DNA of 64,000 bases, taken from positions 166,269 to 230,268 of the forward strand of contig CAYJFZ010000003.1 in assembly GCA_964369975.1 (NCBI GenBank), in the 5' to 3' direction. Source of the stretch: RGIG3102 sp964369975 (lineage in GTDB: Bacteria; Bacillota; Clostridia; Oscillospirales; Ruminococcaceae). The translations under genes and the position numbers were made by a program. Below are positions 23,832-33,015 of this stretch, piece by piece. Position 1 is the first letter of the stretch. Each line of letters opens with the position of its first letter. The notes under the pieces are model-generated. The model was not told where the DNA came from, ran no database searches, and was given only the letters and a program-made list of their open reading frames with translations.

Positions 23832-24908
23832 TTACCCTTCTTGTGAAAGTTTTAATTTTTCAGCTTGGTCAGCTGTAATTAAGCTATTTACAACTTCTTC
23901 TAAATCGCCATTTAATATTTGTTCTAAGCGATAAAGAGTAAGGCCTATTCTATGGTCAGTTAATCTGCCTTGCGGATAGTTATAAGTTCTTATCCTTTCG
24001 CTTCTATCACCTGTACCTACTTGGCTTTTTCTATCTTGTGCAAATTCTGCATCTCTTTTTGCCTTTTCTGTTTCGTATAATCTTGAGCGAAGAATTTTTA
24101 AAGCCTTATCTTTATTTTTGTGCTGGCTTCTTTCGTCTTGACATTCTACTACTGTACCTGTTGGTAAGTGAGTAATTCTTATAGCAGATGATGTTTTATT
24201 AACATGCTGACCACCTGCACCACTCGCTCTAAAAGTATCGATTTTTAAGTCCGCTTGATTTATATCAATTTCAACATCATCAACTTCTAATAAAACAGCC
24301 ACAGTAACTGTTGATGTATGAATTCTTCCTTGAGCTTCTGTATCAGGAACACGCTGAACTCTGTGAACTCCACTTTCAAATTTAAAACGACTGTATACAC
24401 CATCGCCCTCTATTGAAAAGCTAACCTCTTTAAAGCCACCCAGCTCTGTTTCATTAGCAGAAAGTATATCTGTTTTCCAGCCTTTAGTATCAGCATACAT
24501 ATTGTACATACGATATAAATTATACGCAAAAAGAGCAGCTTCTTCACCGCCTGCGCCACCACGGATTTCAATAATAACATTTCTATCATCATCTTCATCT
24601 TTAGGTATTAATAGGATTTTTAGCTCCTCTTCGCAAGTAGCCATCCCATCTTTGCCTTCTTCGTATTGAAGCTGTACCATTTCTTTAAAATCAGCATCAA
24701 GACCGCCTTCATCCATCATAGCCTTTGCTTCATCAAAGTTTTCTTTATGTTTTGTGTACTCATCGTATTTTTCTACTAAAGGAGTTAAATTTTTATACTC
24801 CTTCATTAGGTTTTTATACCTATTATTATCATTTATAACAGTAGGATCCATTAACAACTGGTTAATTTCCTCATACCTATTTTTAACTTCTATAAGTTTG
24901 TCTAACAT
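23832..24908 (-). CDS. prfA: Peptide chain release factor 1
   Basis: This 358-residue class I release factor recognises UAA and UAG. The codon-reading PxT motif is PDT at 188-190, which marks RF1 rather than RF2, and the catalytic GGQ is at 232-234 in ASGAGGQHVNKTSSA. The GAGGEEAALFA block is conserved. The gene starts two bases after the DUF951 stop. The methyltransferase prmC, often adjacent, is not seen nearby. Confidence 0.97.
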   Translation of the reverse strand: MLDKLIEVKNRYEEINQLLMDPTVINDNNRYKNLMKEYKNLTPLVEKYDEYTKHKENFDEAKAMMDEGGLDADFKEMVQLQYEEGKDGMATCEEELKILLIPKDEDDDRNVIIEIRGGAGGEEAALFAYNLYRMYNMYADTKGWKTDILSANETELGGFKEVSFSIEGDGVYSRFKFESGVHRVQRVPDTEAQGRIHTSTVTVAVLLEVDDVEIDINQADLKIDTFRASGAGGQHVNKTSSAIRITHLPTGTVVECQDERSQHKNKDKALKILRSRLYETEKAKRDAEFAQDRKSQVGTGDRSERIRTYNYPQGRLTDHRIGLTLYRLEQILNGDLEEVVNSLITADQAEKLKLSQEG

Positions 24909-24910
24909 TT

Positions 24911-25099
24911 CTATTCTCCACTTGCCTTAATGATTTTTTTAATATTCTTTTCTACCTTTTGTCTTGGTAGCATAACCTCTCTGTCGCATTTCGTGCATTT
25001 AATTTTAAAATCCATACCTATTCTTAAAACTAAAAACTCATCATTGCCACAGGGGTGTCCCTTTTTCATTTTTAAAACATCACCGATATTTACATCCAC
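24911..25099 (-). CDS. DUF951 family protein
   Basis: This 62-residue protein has the DUF951 pattern: a beta-rich KMKKGHPCGNDEFLVLRIGMDFKIKCTKCDREVMLPR with a Cys-x-x-Cys pair, and a Lys-rich C-terminus. The family is small, widespread in Firmicutes and of unknown function; it looks like a compact nucleic-acid-binding or zinc-binding barrel. It is first in the prfA operon here. A GAGGTGG ribosome site precedes the ATG. Confidence 0.88.
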   Translation of the reverse strand: MDVNIGDVLKMKKGHPCGNDEFLVLRIGMDFKIKCTKCDREVMLPRQKVEKNIKKIIKASGE

Positions 25100-25258
25100 T
25101 TATACCACCTCTGTTTGATTTTTTCTCACTATATAAACAAATTTTCATTTTTTAAATTTGCCTTTTGAATATTATAACTGATTATTATTAATTTAGCAAA
25201 TATTCTTTTAATTTTCTGCATATATTTTAAGAAAGAAGCGCAAAAGGAAGGTATTTTT

Positions 25259-26161
25259 ATGGAATACATGCAAGAAGCAAATTTTCCACTGACTCAAAAC
25301 ATAACCTTAGACTTATTAAAGTTAGCATTAGAAGATTCTCGTATACTCTGCGCTAAAGCCTTAGTATATGAAAAAAATATAGGACTTAGATTAAATTTAT
25401 CGGGCTATGAGGCTATTATACCAAGTAGCGAAGTTAGTTTAACCTTTACAAAAGAAGAAGTAAAAGAAGCTGCCATTGTAACAAGGGTAAATAAAAATGT
25501 TTGTTTTATAGTTGATAAAATAGATTTTTCAAAAACTGACCCTGTTATATACCTATCAAGAAAAAAAGCGCAAGAAATCGCTTATGCTGGTTATATAAGG
25601 CATATACGAAGCGGGGATGTAATCCCTTGTAACATAACTCATATTGATAATTTCGGTGTTTTTTGTGATATTGGTGTCGGTATTAATGCGTTACTACCTA
25701 TAGATTTTATTTCTGTTTCAAGAATACAGTCTCCACATGATAGATTTCATTTATCTCAAAACATTTTTGCCTGTGTTAAATCTGTTGATGAAAATGGAAG
25801 AATTGTCTTAACTCATAAAGAGCTATTAGGCACTTGGCTTGAAAATTCAAAAATATTTTCTTCTCAAAGCAAGGCTACTGGAATAGTGCGCAGTATTGAA
25901 GATTATGGTATTTTTATCGAACTTACTCCTAATTTAGCAGGCCTTGCTGAGGTATGTGAGGGTATAGAAATAGGCGATGTTGTGAATGTGTATATAAAAA
26001 GCATAATTCCTGATAAAATGAAAATTAAACTTGTGATTATAAGCAAAATTTCAAATAGCGATTTTTACATAGACCTAAACTACTTTAAAACAAGTGGCCA
26101 TATTGATTATTGGAAGTATTCAACTGAAAATGCAAATAAATTAATAGAAACGCAGTTTTGA
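25259..26161 (+). CDS. S1 RNA-binding domain protein (ribosomal S1-like)
   Basis: This 300-residue protein has two clear S1 domains: residues about 115-185 (GDVIPCNITHIDNFGVFCDIGVGINALLPIDF) and about 200-265 (KATGIVRSIEDYGIFIELTPNLAGLAEV). Before them is a divergent N-terminal domain with LSGYEAIIPSSEVSL. It resembles short S1-like proteins of Clostridia that bind mRNA rather than full bacterial S1. It is monocistronic and divergent from the DUF951 operon. The role in translation or RNA turnover is inferred. Confidence 0.8.
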   Translation: MEYMQEANFPLTQNITLDLLKLALEDSRILCAKALVYEKNIGLRLNLSGYEAIIPSSEVSLTFTKEEVKEAAIVTRVNKNVCFIVDKIDFSKTDPVIYLSRKKAQEIAYAGYIRHIRSGDVIPCNITHIDNFGVFCDIGVGINALLPIDFISVSRIQSPHDRFHLSQNIFACVKSVDENGRIVLTHKELLGTWLENSKIFSSQSKATGIVRSIEDYGIFIELTPNLAGLAEVCEGIEIGDVVNVYIKSIIPDKMKIKLVIISKISNSDFYIDLNYFKTSGHIDYWKYSTENANKLIETQF

Positions 26162-26184
26162 TATCATATAAAATATTACATAAA

Positions 26185-26211
26185 AAAATTGGCACAATTA
26201 GTGCCAATTTT
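26185..26211. terminator. Bidirectional terminator, S1-like / mgsA
   Basis: A perfect 11-bp stem (AAAATTGGCAC with GTGCCAATTTT) and a five-base loop lie between two convergent genes, with A-rich and T-rich flanks. Confidence 0.85.
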
Positions 26212-26222
26212 AATTTATAAAA

Positions 26223-26636
26223 TTAATTTTTATTGTTTTTAGGGTTTACAATATTTCTCCAATCTAAGTCGCCTCTATCAAGACCGTGAATTAGCATTTC
26301 AGCAGTAGCAATATTCGTAGCTACTGGTATATGATTTTCATCACATAGTCTCAATAAATTATTCTCATTTGGCTCGCTTGGTTTTGCTGTTATTGCATCT
26401 CTAAAGAATAAAAGCATATCAATTTCATTATATTGAAGTCTTGCTGCAATTTGTTGGTCGCCACCTTGTGAGCCACTATAAAACCTATGCACTTTAAGAC
26501 CTGTTGCCTCTGCTACCATTTTACCAGTAACTCCTGTTGCAACAATATTATGTTTTGATAAGATCCCACTATAAGCAATACAAAATTGAACCATAAGCTC
26601 TTTTTTCTTATCGTGAGCAATTAATGCTATATTCAT
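26223..26636 (-). CDS. mgsA: Methylglyoxal synthase
   Basis: This enzyme turns dihydroxyacetone phosphate into methylglyoxal and phosphate, a bypass that relieves sugar-phosphate stress. The motifs ALIAHDKKKELM, ATGVTGKM, the phosphate loop GSQGGDQQIAARL (with the catalytic Asp) and LLFFRD are all present. The chosen ATG (26636) is nine bases inside the longest frame, because AAGGGG is well spaced for it; this gives 137 residues. It follows the MinD-like gene by 17 bases, as mgsA often ends the mre-min cluster in Clostridia. Confidence 0.95.
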   Translation of the reverse strand: MNIALIAHDKKKELMVQFCIAYSGILSKHNIVATGVTGKMVAEATGLKVHRFYSGSQGGDQQIAARLQYNEIDMLLFFRDAITAKPSEPNENNLLRLCDENHIPVATNIATAEMLIHGLDRGDLDWRNIVNPKNNKN

Positions 26637-26653
26637 AATTTTCACCCCTTAGT

Positions 26654-27385
26654 TTAATCTATACAAATCCTTACAGATTTGTTAAAAAATCTATCTACTA
26701 TTGCTTTAAATATTCTTTTTTCTAAAGTATCTTTTTGTAGTTTTTGCCCATTTAAAGATCTTGAGATTATCGATCGTGAAAAAGGGATAACTCCTAAAAG
26801 TTTTATTCCTATTTCATCGATTATTTCATCTAAATCGTTAAACTTTGAATTTAAAAACACTTGTTTTGAAAACTTATTTATTATTATACTAATATCTTGT
26901 GTTGCATTGTTGTAAATTTCATCACAAATTATTTTTGTATCTCTTACACTTGCTGTATCAGCTGTTAAAACTGCTAAGGCTTTATTTGCTAATTTAAAAA
27001 TTGAATAAAATGCATTATTCAGCCCCGGCTGAGTGTCAAATATTATATAATCATAGCTATCATTTACTTTTTTTATTATGGTTTCTATTCTACTAAAATC
27101 AATATTTACTTCTTTGTATGGCGCACAAATCACATCTAAATTTTCACTAAATGTTGACTTGATTATAGCCTTTGGCAAGGTATTATTATTATTTAACACA
27201 TCGCTAATATCATAAACGACATCTTGACTTACACCTAAAACAATATCAAGACTTCTATACCCTTTGGAATATTCAATTAATAAAACTTTATTGTTTTCAC
27301 TTGCTAATTCATAGGCAAAATAAGCTGAAAAAGTAGTTTTGCCCACTCCGCCTTTTGCTGAAGTTACCATTAAAATTTCTGCCAT
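26654..27385 (-). CDS. MinD-like ParA-family ATPase, no MinC/MinE nearby
   Basis: This 243-residue deviant-Walker ATPase has SAKGGVGKTT at residues 9-18, the MinD/ParA signature with Lys11. The second conserved block reads LIEYSKGYRSLDIVLGV, where canonical MinD has IDFDIGLRNLD. The two Asp residues important for ATPase activity and MinC contact are thus Glu and Ser. Switch II is FDTQPGL. The C-terminus lacks the obvious MinD membrane helix. Position between PBP2 and mgsA is where minD sits in Clostridia, but minC and minE are missing. It has its own strong promoter. Confidence 0.8.
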   Translation of the reverse strand: MAEILMVTSAKGGVGKTTFSAYFAYELASENNKVLLIEYSKGYRSLDIVLGVSQDVVYDISDVLNNNNTLPKAIIKSTFSENLDVICAPYKEVNIDFSRIETIIKKVNDSYDYIIFDTQPGLNNAFYSIFKLANKALAVLTADTASVRDTKIICDEIYNNATQDISIIINKFSKQVFLNSKFNDLDEIIDEIGIKLLGVIPFSRSIISRSLNGQKLQKDTLEKRIFKAIVDRFFNKSVRICID

Positions 27386-27434
27386 AAAAAGCCTCTCAAA
27401 AACACCGACTACTTTAGTATATATAACAATTTAT

Positions 27435-27463
27435 ATTATAGCATATATATTATAAAATTTCAA
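27435..27463 (-). promoter_or_regulatory. Promoter of the minD-like/mgsA unit
   Basis: On the minus strand TTGAAA (27463-27458), a 17-base spacer and TATAAT (27440-27435) with a TGC extension lie 50 bases before the ATPase gene. This makes it independent of the mreB-PBP2 operon. Confidence 0.75.
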
Positions 27464-27602
27464 TATCAACTTGTTTTACTACTATATAAGCTATCCTACC
27501 TAAAGACTTGTTATCCAAACAAACTTAAATTTGATAAATTTTGCGCTGGCTTTAGCTAATTTTATCTATGAGGTACTTTTGCTATGCGTTATACTCGAGG
27601 TA

Positions 27603-29615
27603 TTAATCTAAATTAGCCCTTGCCTCTTTTATTTCATAGTATTTTAAAAATATTTCTCTTACAGAAAAAGCTAAATTATAACCATTACCTGCTTTTTCAC
27701 CAATAACAGCTATCGTTATTTCAGGATTTTCTACGGGTCCATAAGCTACTAAAGTTGCATTGTATAAATCACCTGGCACCTGTGCTGTACCTGTTTTTGA
27801 AGCTATTGTATAAGGTAAGTCCTGCAAATACATATTCGCACTACCCTCAGTAGATGCTAATACCATACCATCTTCTATAGCATCAAATGTTGCGCCGTTA
27901 TCTTTTATTTCGTCCATAATCGTTATCGGTGTCTCATATATTACATCTTTATAATCATAGCTTAAAATAGAGTCTACAATATGCGTTTGATATCTTACGC
28001 CATCATTTGCTATTGTATTTGCGTAAGATGCGAGTTGCAAGGCTGTAACTGTTGTATCAAGCTGACCAATAGACATCTGGATAACATCGCCCTCATTCCA
28101 AACAAGGCCCATTTCTTCCCTTGCTTCTGGGCTTGATAAGCTACCTTGACTTTCTGCTACTTCAACACCAGTCGTCTGGCCAAAGCCATACTGCATAGCG
28201 TATTCATTTATTACATCTACGCCTAATCTTCTACCTAAATCATAAAAGAAGGTATTGCAACTCACTTGTAATGCTTCTTCTACTGTAATATATCCATGGG
28301 CTACTCTACCCGCACAACCAGGTAAAGACGAGCCACCCCATTCTTCTAAGGTGTAGTGGGTGTAAACCCCACTGCAGTAATGCACTGTATCAGGAGTAAT
28401 TAAGCCCTCTTGCAAGCCTGCTGTCGCTACCACCATCTTAAAGACAGAACCTGGGCGATAAGTGCCTTGGAACACCCTATTAAACAATGGCGTATCTGGG
28501 TTAGTTACATATTCTGTATAATTTTGTGTGTAATAATTCAAATCATAGCTTGGGTAGTTTGAAGCTGCGAGTATCCCACCTGTTTTTGTATCTAATACTA
28601 CTATTGCTACACCACTTGTCTCCTTACCCCAACCAGCTTCTCTTGATTGTAAATCTTCAATTTGAAGTTTTGCGATTTCGTTAACTGCTTCTTGAAGTTC
28701 TGCATCAATAGTTAAAGACAGGGTATGCCCTGGCTGTGGCTGTATTAATTCTGTCTCGCTTAATATTCCGCCAATTTCATCTTTTTCTAACTGTATTACT
28801 CCATCTGAGCCTTTTAAATATGATTCATACACTAATTCTAAGCCGTTTTTGCCTATTGTATCATTTAGTCCATAGCCCTGCTCTTTTAAGACTTGATATT
28901 CCTCAGCATAAATAGGGCCTACTGTACCTAAAATATGAGGAAGCAAGGAGCCATTCTCATAGTATCTATCACTGTATTGTATAACTTCTGCACCTAATAG
29001 CGTAGAAGATAATTCGCTAATTATCGACGCTGTTTCTAAGGATACATCTTTTGCTAAATTAAAGGGATAAGACTGTGAATACCCTTCTCTTTCCATTGTG
29101 TATCTTACACCTGCAATTAGTCTTTGATACTCTTTTGTATAGTCTTCTAATTTGTATTTTTCAACTAATTTATCCATGATGTTTTCTTCGGTAGAGTAAA
29201 CATTCAAGGATAAAAAGTCGCGAACTCTTGTTATTTCGCTATCTGCATTTTCATAAAAAGTATAGGGCTGAGATACGCTTATTGGCAAAATATCATTTAT
29301 CATTTCATCTTGCTCTAATAAAATTTGCAAAACTTCATAAATTTTTTCATTTGTATCTTCGTCATCAATATACACTTTATTTAAAACTATATTGAATACC
29401 GGGTGAGAAGTTGCCATATATTCGCCGTTGATGTCGACTATATCTCCCCTTGCAGCATTAACTGTTTGATTTATCATAATAACAGAGTTTGACTGCTCAA
29501 AATACTCATCGCCATCAATAATTTGTAACTGAATAAGTTTTATAGTAAAAATAGAAAAAATAAATACTGTTATCGCTATTAAAATACTTATCCTTGAATT
29601 TAGTACATTTTTCAT
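27603..29615 (-). CDS. Penicillin-binding protein 2 (class B transpeptidase)
   Basis: This 670-residue protein has an N-terminal membrane anchor (residues about 8-28), a dimerisation domain, and a transpeptidase domain. The catalytic Ser390 sits in PGSVFK (SxxK, Lys393), followed by SCN and KTGTAQ. It cross-links peptidoglycan during elongation, working with a RodA glycosyltransferase that is not in this window. It follows mreD by two bases in an mreBCD-PBP2 order. It is the elongation-type enzyme by context; it lacks PASTA domains. Confidence 0.92.
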   Translation of the reverse strand: MKNVLNSRISILIAITVFIFSIFTIKLIQLQIIDGDEYFEQSNSVIMINQTVNAARGDIVDINGEYMATSHPVFNIVLNKVYIDDEDTNEKIYEVLQILLEQDEMINDILPISVSQPYTFYENADSEITRVRDFLSLNVYSTEENIMDKLVEKYKLEDYTKEYQRLIAGVRYTMEREGYSQSYPFNLAKDVSLETASIISELSSTLLGAEVIQYSDRYYENGSLLPHILGTVGPIYAEEYQVLKEQGYGLNDTIGKNGLELVYESYLKGSDGVIQLEKDEIGGILSETELIQPQPGHTLSLTIDAELQEAVNEIAKLQIEDLQSREAGWGKETSGVAIVVLDTKTGGILAASNYPSYDLNYYTQNYTEYVTNPDTPLFNRVFQGTYRPGSVFKMVVATAGLQEGLITPDTVHYCSGVYTHYTLEEWGGSSLPGCAGRVAHGYITVEEALQVSCNTFFYDLGRRLGVDVINEYAMQYGFGQTTGVEVAESQGSLSSPEAREEMGLVWNEGDVIQMSIGQLDTTVTALQLASYANTIANDGVRYQTHIVDSILSYDYKDVIYETPITIMDEIKDNGATFDAIEDGMVLASTEGSANMYLQDLPYTIASKTGTAQVPGDLYNATLVAYGPVENPEITIAVIGEKAGNGYNLAFSVREIFLKYYEIKEARANLD

Positions 29616-29617
29616 TT

Positions 29618-30145
29618 TTACCTCGCGTTATATCTTATAAATCTATTGTTAATAATCAAAATTAAGTAATAATACACTACTACAAAAATGCAAGAATATA
29701 AACTTGTTAAAATCACTTTAGAAAAGTAAAAAGGTAAAAGATTAGTATAGCCTCTAAAAGCATAAACAAATATAAAGTCTATAGATAATATAATTACCAT
29801 ACTAAAAAAAGTGTAGGCTGCTGTATTTTTTAAACTCGGGTTTAAAAAATAGTTTATTATAATTGCGCTTATAATTGATAAGACAATCAATAAAAGTGTA
29901 TGAAAGCCCACAAGCCTTGATAGGCTAAATTCGTTTAGCATACCTGCTACTATGTAAACGAATATTGACTGCGTTTGTGTATTTAATAATGATAAAACTA
30001 TGCAAAAAGGTAATAGTAAATTTACCCCTATTCCAAAAAAATTGAAAAAATATGGAGTTGATTGAAAAATATATAAAATTACTACTATTAAGATAAATGA
30101 TGAATACTTCATCACCTGTCTTAAAATTATTTTATTTCTGTCCAT
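29618..30145 (-). CDS. mreD: Rod-shape protein MreD
   Basis: This 175-residue membrane protein has about five helices and the compact MreD profile (SFILIVVILYIFQSTPYFFNFFGIGVNLLLPFCIVLSLL). It is assigned mainly by its position between mreC and PBP2, seven bases from mreC and two from PBP2. MreD is part of the elongasome linking MreB filaments to wall synthesis. The sequence is divergent, as is usual for MreD. Confidence 0.85.
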   Translation of the reverse strand: MDRNKIILRQVMKYSSFILIVVILYIFQSTPYFFNFFGIGVNLLLPFCIVLSLLNTQTQSIFVYIVAGMLNEFSLSRLVGFHTLLLIVLSIISAIIINYFLNPSLKNTAAYTFFSMVIILSIDFIFVYAFRGYTNLLPFYFSKVILTSLYSCIFVVVYYYLILIINNRFIRYNAR

Positions 30146-30152
30146 AAATCAC

Positions 30153-30983
30153 CTAATTAGTAAAATCTGTAACTACAAAAACAAAATCAACGCTTTGTAT
30201 GTTTACTGCTGTTTTAACTACTGCATACTTTGAATTACCAGAGGAGTCTATTTCTATTGAGTCTACTACTCCTATAATTAAATCTCTTGGGAAGATATCG
30301 CCTATACCAGAAGTTGCTATTATATCCCCTTCTTCTAATAAAGTATCTTTTGGCAAGTAATTAAGTACACATTCATCACTATTAAGCAAATTTAAATCAC
30401 CTGAAATAATACCTACATCCCTCGATGTGCTCGCATAAGCGCCTATTTGCAAATTAGGATTTAGTATAGTAGTTACTTTTGAATAGTTTTCGCCTAATTC
30501 CTGTACTACACCTACTACGCCTTGCGCTGTAATTACGGTATCATTTAAGCTAACTCCATCGCTTTCGCCTTTATCTATTGTAAAAGAATAAAAAGTATCT
30601 AAGTAATCTCTACCTACAACAAAAGCGGAGGTGTATTCTATCTCAGGATTCTCTTGCACTAAGTTTAAATATTCTTCGTACTGCTCATTTTCAGTAGCAT
30701 ATCTGTTAAAATCAATTTGAGCAAGCCTTAATGCTAAAACTTCCTCTTGTAACTTTTCAATTTCTGCTTGTAATTCTTGTTCAGTAGGTGAAGAAAAATC
30801 AAATGTGTCTTCTAAAAATTCACTCGCTACAAATATCCCCTGTTTTACAGGAGTTGTCCCCTCACCTAAAATGCTTTGGGCAAAAAAAGTTAAAGTATTA
30901 TTTGAAGCAGATACTATCATTAAAACAAAGATAACTGCTATTGTTATAAAAAGCACTCTTAATGCTCTTGTGCTAAATTCCAT
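30153..30983 (-). CDS. mreC: Rod-shape protein MreC
   Basis: This 276-residue protein has one N-terminal membrane anchor (about 10-27), a coiled coil at about 65-105 (EQELQAEIEKLQEEVLALR), and a beta-rich extracytoplasmic domain. Conserved blocks include VVGRDYLDTFYSFTIDKGESDGV, TAQGVVGVV and GDIIATSGIGDIFPRDLIIGVV. It scaffolds the elongasome. It lies 67 bases after mreB, with a hairpin in between that could lower downstream expression. Confidence 0.93.
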   Translation of the reverse strand: MEFSTRALRVLFITIAVIFVLMIVSASNNTLTFFAQSILGEGTTPVKQGIFVASEFLEDTFDFSSPTEQELQAEIEKLQEEVLALRLAQIDFNRYATENEQYEEYLNLVQENPEIEYTSAFVVGRDYLDTFYSFTIDKGESDGVSLNDTVITAQGVVGVVQELGENYSKVTTILNPNLQIGAYASTSRDVGIISGDLNLLNSDECVLNYLPKDTLLEEGDIIATSGIGDIFPRDLIIGVVDSIEIDSSGNSKYAVVKTAVNIQSVDFVFVVTDFTN

Positions 30984-31018
30984 AAACTCACCTAATATTT
31001 TTTTAATTAAAATCTAAA

Positions 31019-31042
31019 TTTGCAAGCCAAAAGGCTTGCAAA
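31019..31042 (-). terminator. Hairpin between mreB and mreC
   Basis: A perfect 10-bp GC-containing stem (TTTGCAAGCC with GGCTTGCAAA) and a four-base loop follow the mreB stop. The downstream T-run is poor, so it may act as a partial terminator or RNA-stability element that makes more MreB than MreCD. Confidence 0.55.
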
Positions 31043-31050
31043 TAAAATAA

Positions 31051-32073
31051 CTATATTTTCTTAACATCGTCTGATAATACTTCACCTAATAATTCCATAT
31101 TATCAAGAACATAGCCTGTACCGACTGCAACGCAGTCTAATGGATTTTCAGCAATATTTACATTTATTCCAGTTGACTCTTTAATTAATACATCCATACC
31201 TTTTAATAAGGCGCCGCCACCTGTTAAAGTAATGCCATTATCAATTATATCAGCTGCAAGTTCTGGAGGTGTTCTTTCTAAAGTTTCTTTAATAGCTTCA
31301 ACTATTTTTTCTAAACTTTCAGATAGAGCTTCTCTTATATCTTCTGATGATATCGAAACATTGTTTGGCAAGCCGTTAATTAAGTTTCTACCTTTAACAT
31401 CTATTCTTAATTCAGGGTCTAATTTACTTGCTGTTCCTATTTCGATTTTTAGCATTTCAGCCGATTTATCACCGATTAATAAATTGAATTTTCTTTTAAT
31501 GTAGCTTATTATTGCTAAATCAAACTCATCGCCACCCGTTCTTAAACTTCTTGATGTAACAATGCCGTTTAAAGAAATAACAGCTACTTCACTTGTACCA
31601 CCGCCGATATCAACTACCATATTACCGCTCGCTTCATTTACAGGAAGTTTTGCGCCGATAGCCGCTGCCATAGGTTCTTCAATTACTAACACCTGTCTTG
31701 CACCAGCGTTAATACTTGCATTTTTAACAGCTCTTCTCTCAACTTCTGTAACGCCTGATGGGATACATATAACAACACGTGGTTTAATAAATAATGATGG
31801 GCCACAAGCTTTTTTTATAAAAATTCTAAGCATACTTGCAGTAACATCAAAGTCTGCAATAACGCCATCTTTTAAAGGTCTTACTATTTGAATTGAGCCA
31901 GGAGTTTTACCTACTACCTCTTTTGCTTCTTGACCTACAAATTTTACTGTATCATTTTTTGTATCTACTGCTACAATACTCGGCTCACGCATTATAACGC
32001 CTTTGCCTTTCATGTAGATAAGTGTATTCGCTGTTCCTAAATCTATTCCTATATCTTTTGATAACCCAAACAT
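31051..32073 (-). CDS. mreB: Rod-shape determining protein MreB
   Basis: This 340-residue actin-like ATPase has phosphate loop 1 DIGIDLGTANTLIY, the VVDIGGGTSEVAVISL phosphate-2 motif and the GITLTGGGALLKGMD adenosine motif. It polymerises under the membrane and directs the elongasome. It begins with MFGLSKDIGIDLG, which carries a short membrane-inserting start. It has its own promoter overlapping the end of maf and leads mreCD-PBP2. Confidence 0.97.
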   Translation of the reverse strand: MFGLSKDIGIDLGTANTLIYMKGKGVIMREPSIVAVDTKNDTVKFVGQEAKEVVGKTPGSIQIVRPLKDGVIADFDVTASMLRIFIKKACGPSLFIKPRVVICIPSGVTEVERRAVKNASINAGARQVLVIEEPMAAAIGAKLPVNEASGNMVVDIGGGTSEVAVISLNGIVTSRSLRTGGDEFDLAIISYIKRKFNLLIGDKSAEMLKIEIGTASKLDPELRIDVKGRNLINGLPNNVSISSEDIREALSESLEKIVEAIKETLERTPPELAADIIDNGITLTGGGALLKGMDVLIKESTGINVNIAENPLDCVAVGTGYVLDNMELLGEVLSDDVKKI

Positions 32074-32109
32074 ATTTACTCCTAAAATGTATCTTATTTT
32101 TATTTAAGC

Positions 32110-32139
32110 ATTATAACATATTATTATATATTAATGCAA
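32110..32139 (-). promoter_or_regulatory. Internal promoter ahead of mreB
   Basis: On the minus strand TTGCAT (32139-32134), 18 bases, and TATAAT (32115-32110) lie in the gap between maf and mreB. The -35 abuts the maf stop codon. Confidence 0.65.
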
Positions 32140-32730
32140 TTACTTTTTACTATTATCTGTAGAATTTCGCAGAATTTTCAAGAACTTCACAATTGGTTGT
32201 ACAGGAAAACCTACTATATTATGATAATTGCCTGAAATTTTCTTTATAAACCTTGAAATATCTCCTTGTATAGCATATGAGCCTGCTTTATCATAAGGCT
32301 CATCTGTATTTATATAGTTTATGATGTCTTTTTTAGGGATATTATCAAAATACACCTTGCTCGTTGAAGTAAAGCTATGGTAGCCATTATCCATAAAAAC
32401 ACAAACTGCTGTATGCACAAAATGAGTATTGCCTGATAAGTTTTTCAGCATATTAAAGGCGTCTTGTTTACTTTTGGGTTTTTCAAAAACTGTATTATTA
32501 AAATCAACTACTGTATCGCAGGCTATGATAATTTTATCATCACTATCTATCATAGTTTTTGCTTTTTCGCATTTATCTCTTGCTAAGTTTTTCGCCTTTT
32601 GTTTTGGTGGTAAGTTATGATAAATATCTTCATTAACCTCAGGGCTTAGTTGGATAAAATCCTCACTTATAAGCTTCATTAACTCAATTCTTCTTAAAGA
32701 TGAAGAAGCTAAAACATATACTTTTTTCAT
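32140..32730 (-). CDS. maf: Maf-like nucleotide pyrophosphatase
   Basis: This 196-residue protein of the Maf/Ham1 fold hydrolyses non-canonical or standard NTPs and is linked to septum and wall control. The motifs are ASSSLRRIELMKLI at the start, IACDTVVDF, KPKSKQDAFNMLKNLSG, and EPYDKAGSYAIQG with the catalytic Asp. The Ser-rich, Arg-Arg start fits the dTTP/UTP-type group. It lies between DUF4321 and mreB, a common clostridial order. Confidence 0.93.
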   Translation of the reverse strand: MKKVYVLASSSLRRIELMKLISEDFIQLSPEVNEDIYHNLPPKQKAKNLARDKCEKAKTMIDSDDKIIIACDTVVDFNNTVFEKPKSKQDAFNMLKNLSGNTHFVHTAVCVFMDNGYHSFTSTSKVYFDNIPKKDIINYINTDEPYDKAGSYAIQGDISRFIKKISGNYHNIVGFPVQPIVKFLKILRNSTDNSKK

Positions 32731-32734
32731 CTCA

Positions 32735-33010
32735 TCACCTTATTTTACTATAAATGCCCATTGCAATGGCTACTGAAATTATTTGAGCTATTGTAACTGT
32801 CATTGAAAAGCCAAATGATATTTTGATTATTATTAAGTCTAAAACTGCTGGACTTTGCTCTGAAAGACCTATTGTACTTCCGTAGTTTAGCCAAGATAAA
32901 AAAGATATCCCCTCGCAAACACTACCTATTAAAGAGCCTATAATTATCCCAGCTAATAAGTAAAATAAAAATAAAAATTCTTTCCTCACTTTTCTCCCTT
33001 TCCTTCTCAT
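32735..33010 (-). CDS. DUF4321 small membrane protein
   Basis: This 91-residue protein has two membrane helices (about 11-30 and 60-85) after a very basic start, MRRKGRKVRK. The pattern GIIIGSLIGSV and the C-terminal IAMGIYSKIR match DUF4321, a family found beside maf and mreB in Clostridia. The start is uncertain: a GTG seven codons in (32989) has a better ribosome site (AAGGGAG) than the ATG. Function unknown. Confidence 0.8.
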   Translation of the reverse strand: MRRKGRKVRKEFLFLFYLLAGIIIGSLIGSVCEGISFLSWLNYGSTIGLSEQSPAVLDLIIIKISFGFSMTVTIAQIISVAIAMGIYSKIR

Positions 33011-33015
33011 ACTTG

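Noticed and set aside
27386..27602. Remnant minC or rodA between the MinD-like gene and PBP2
   Set aside because: All frames are short and no MinC- or RodA-like block was found; only a promoter and AT-rich sequence are present.
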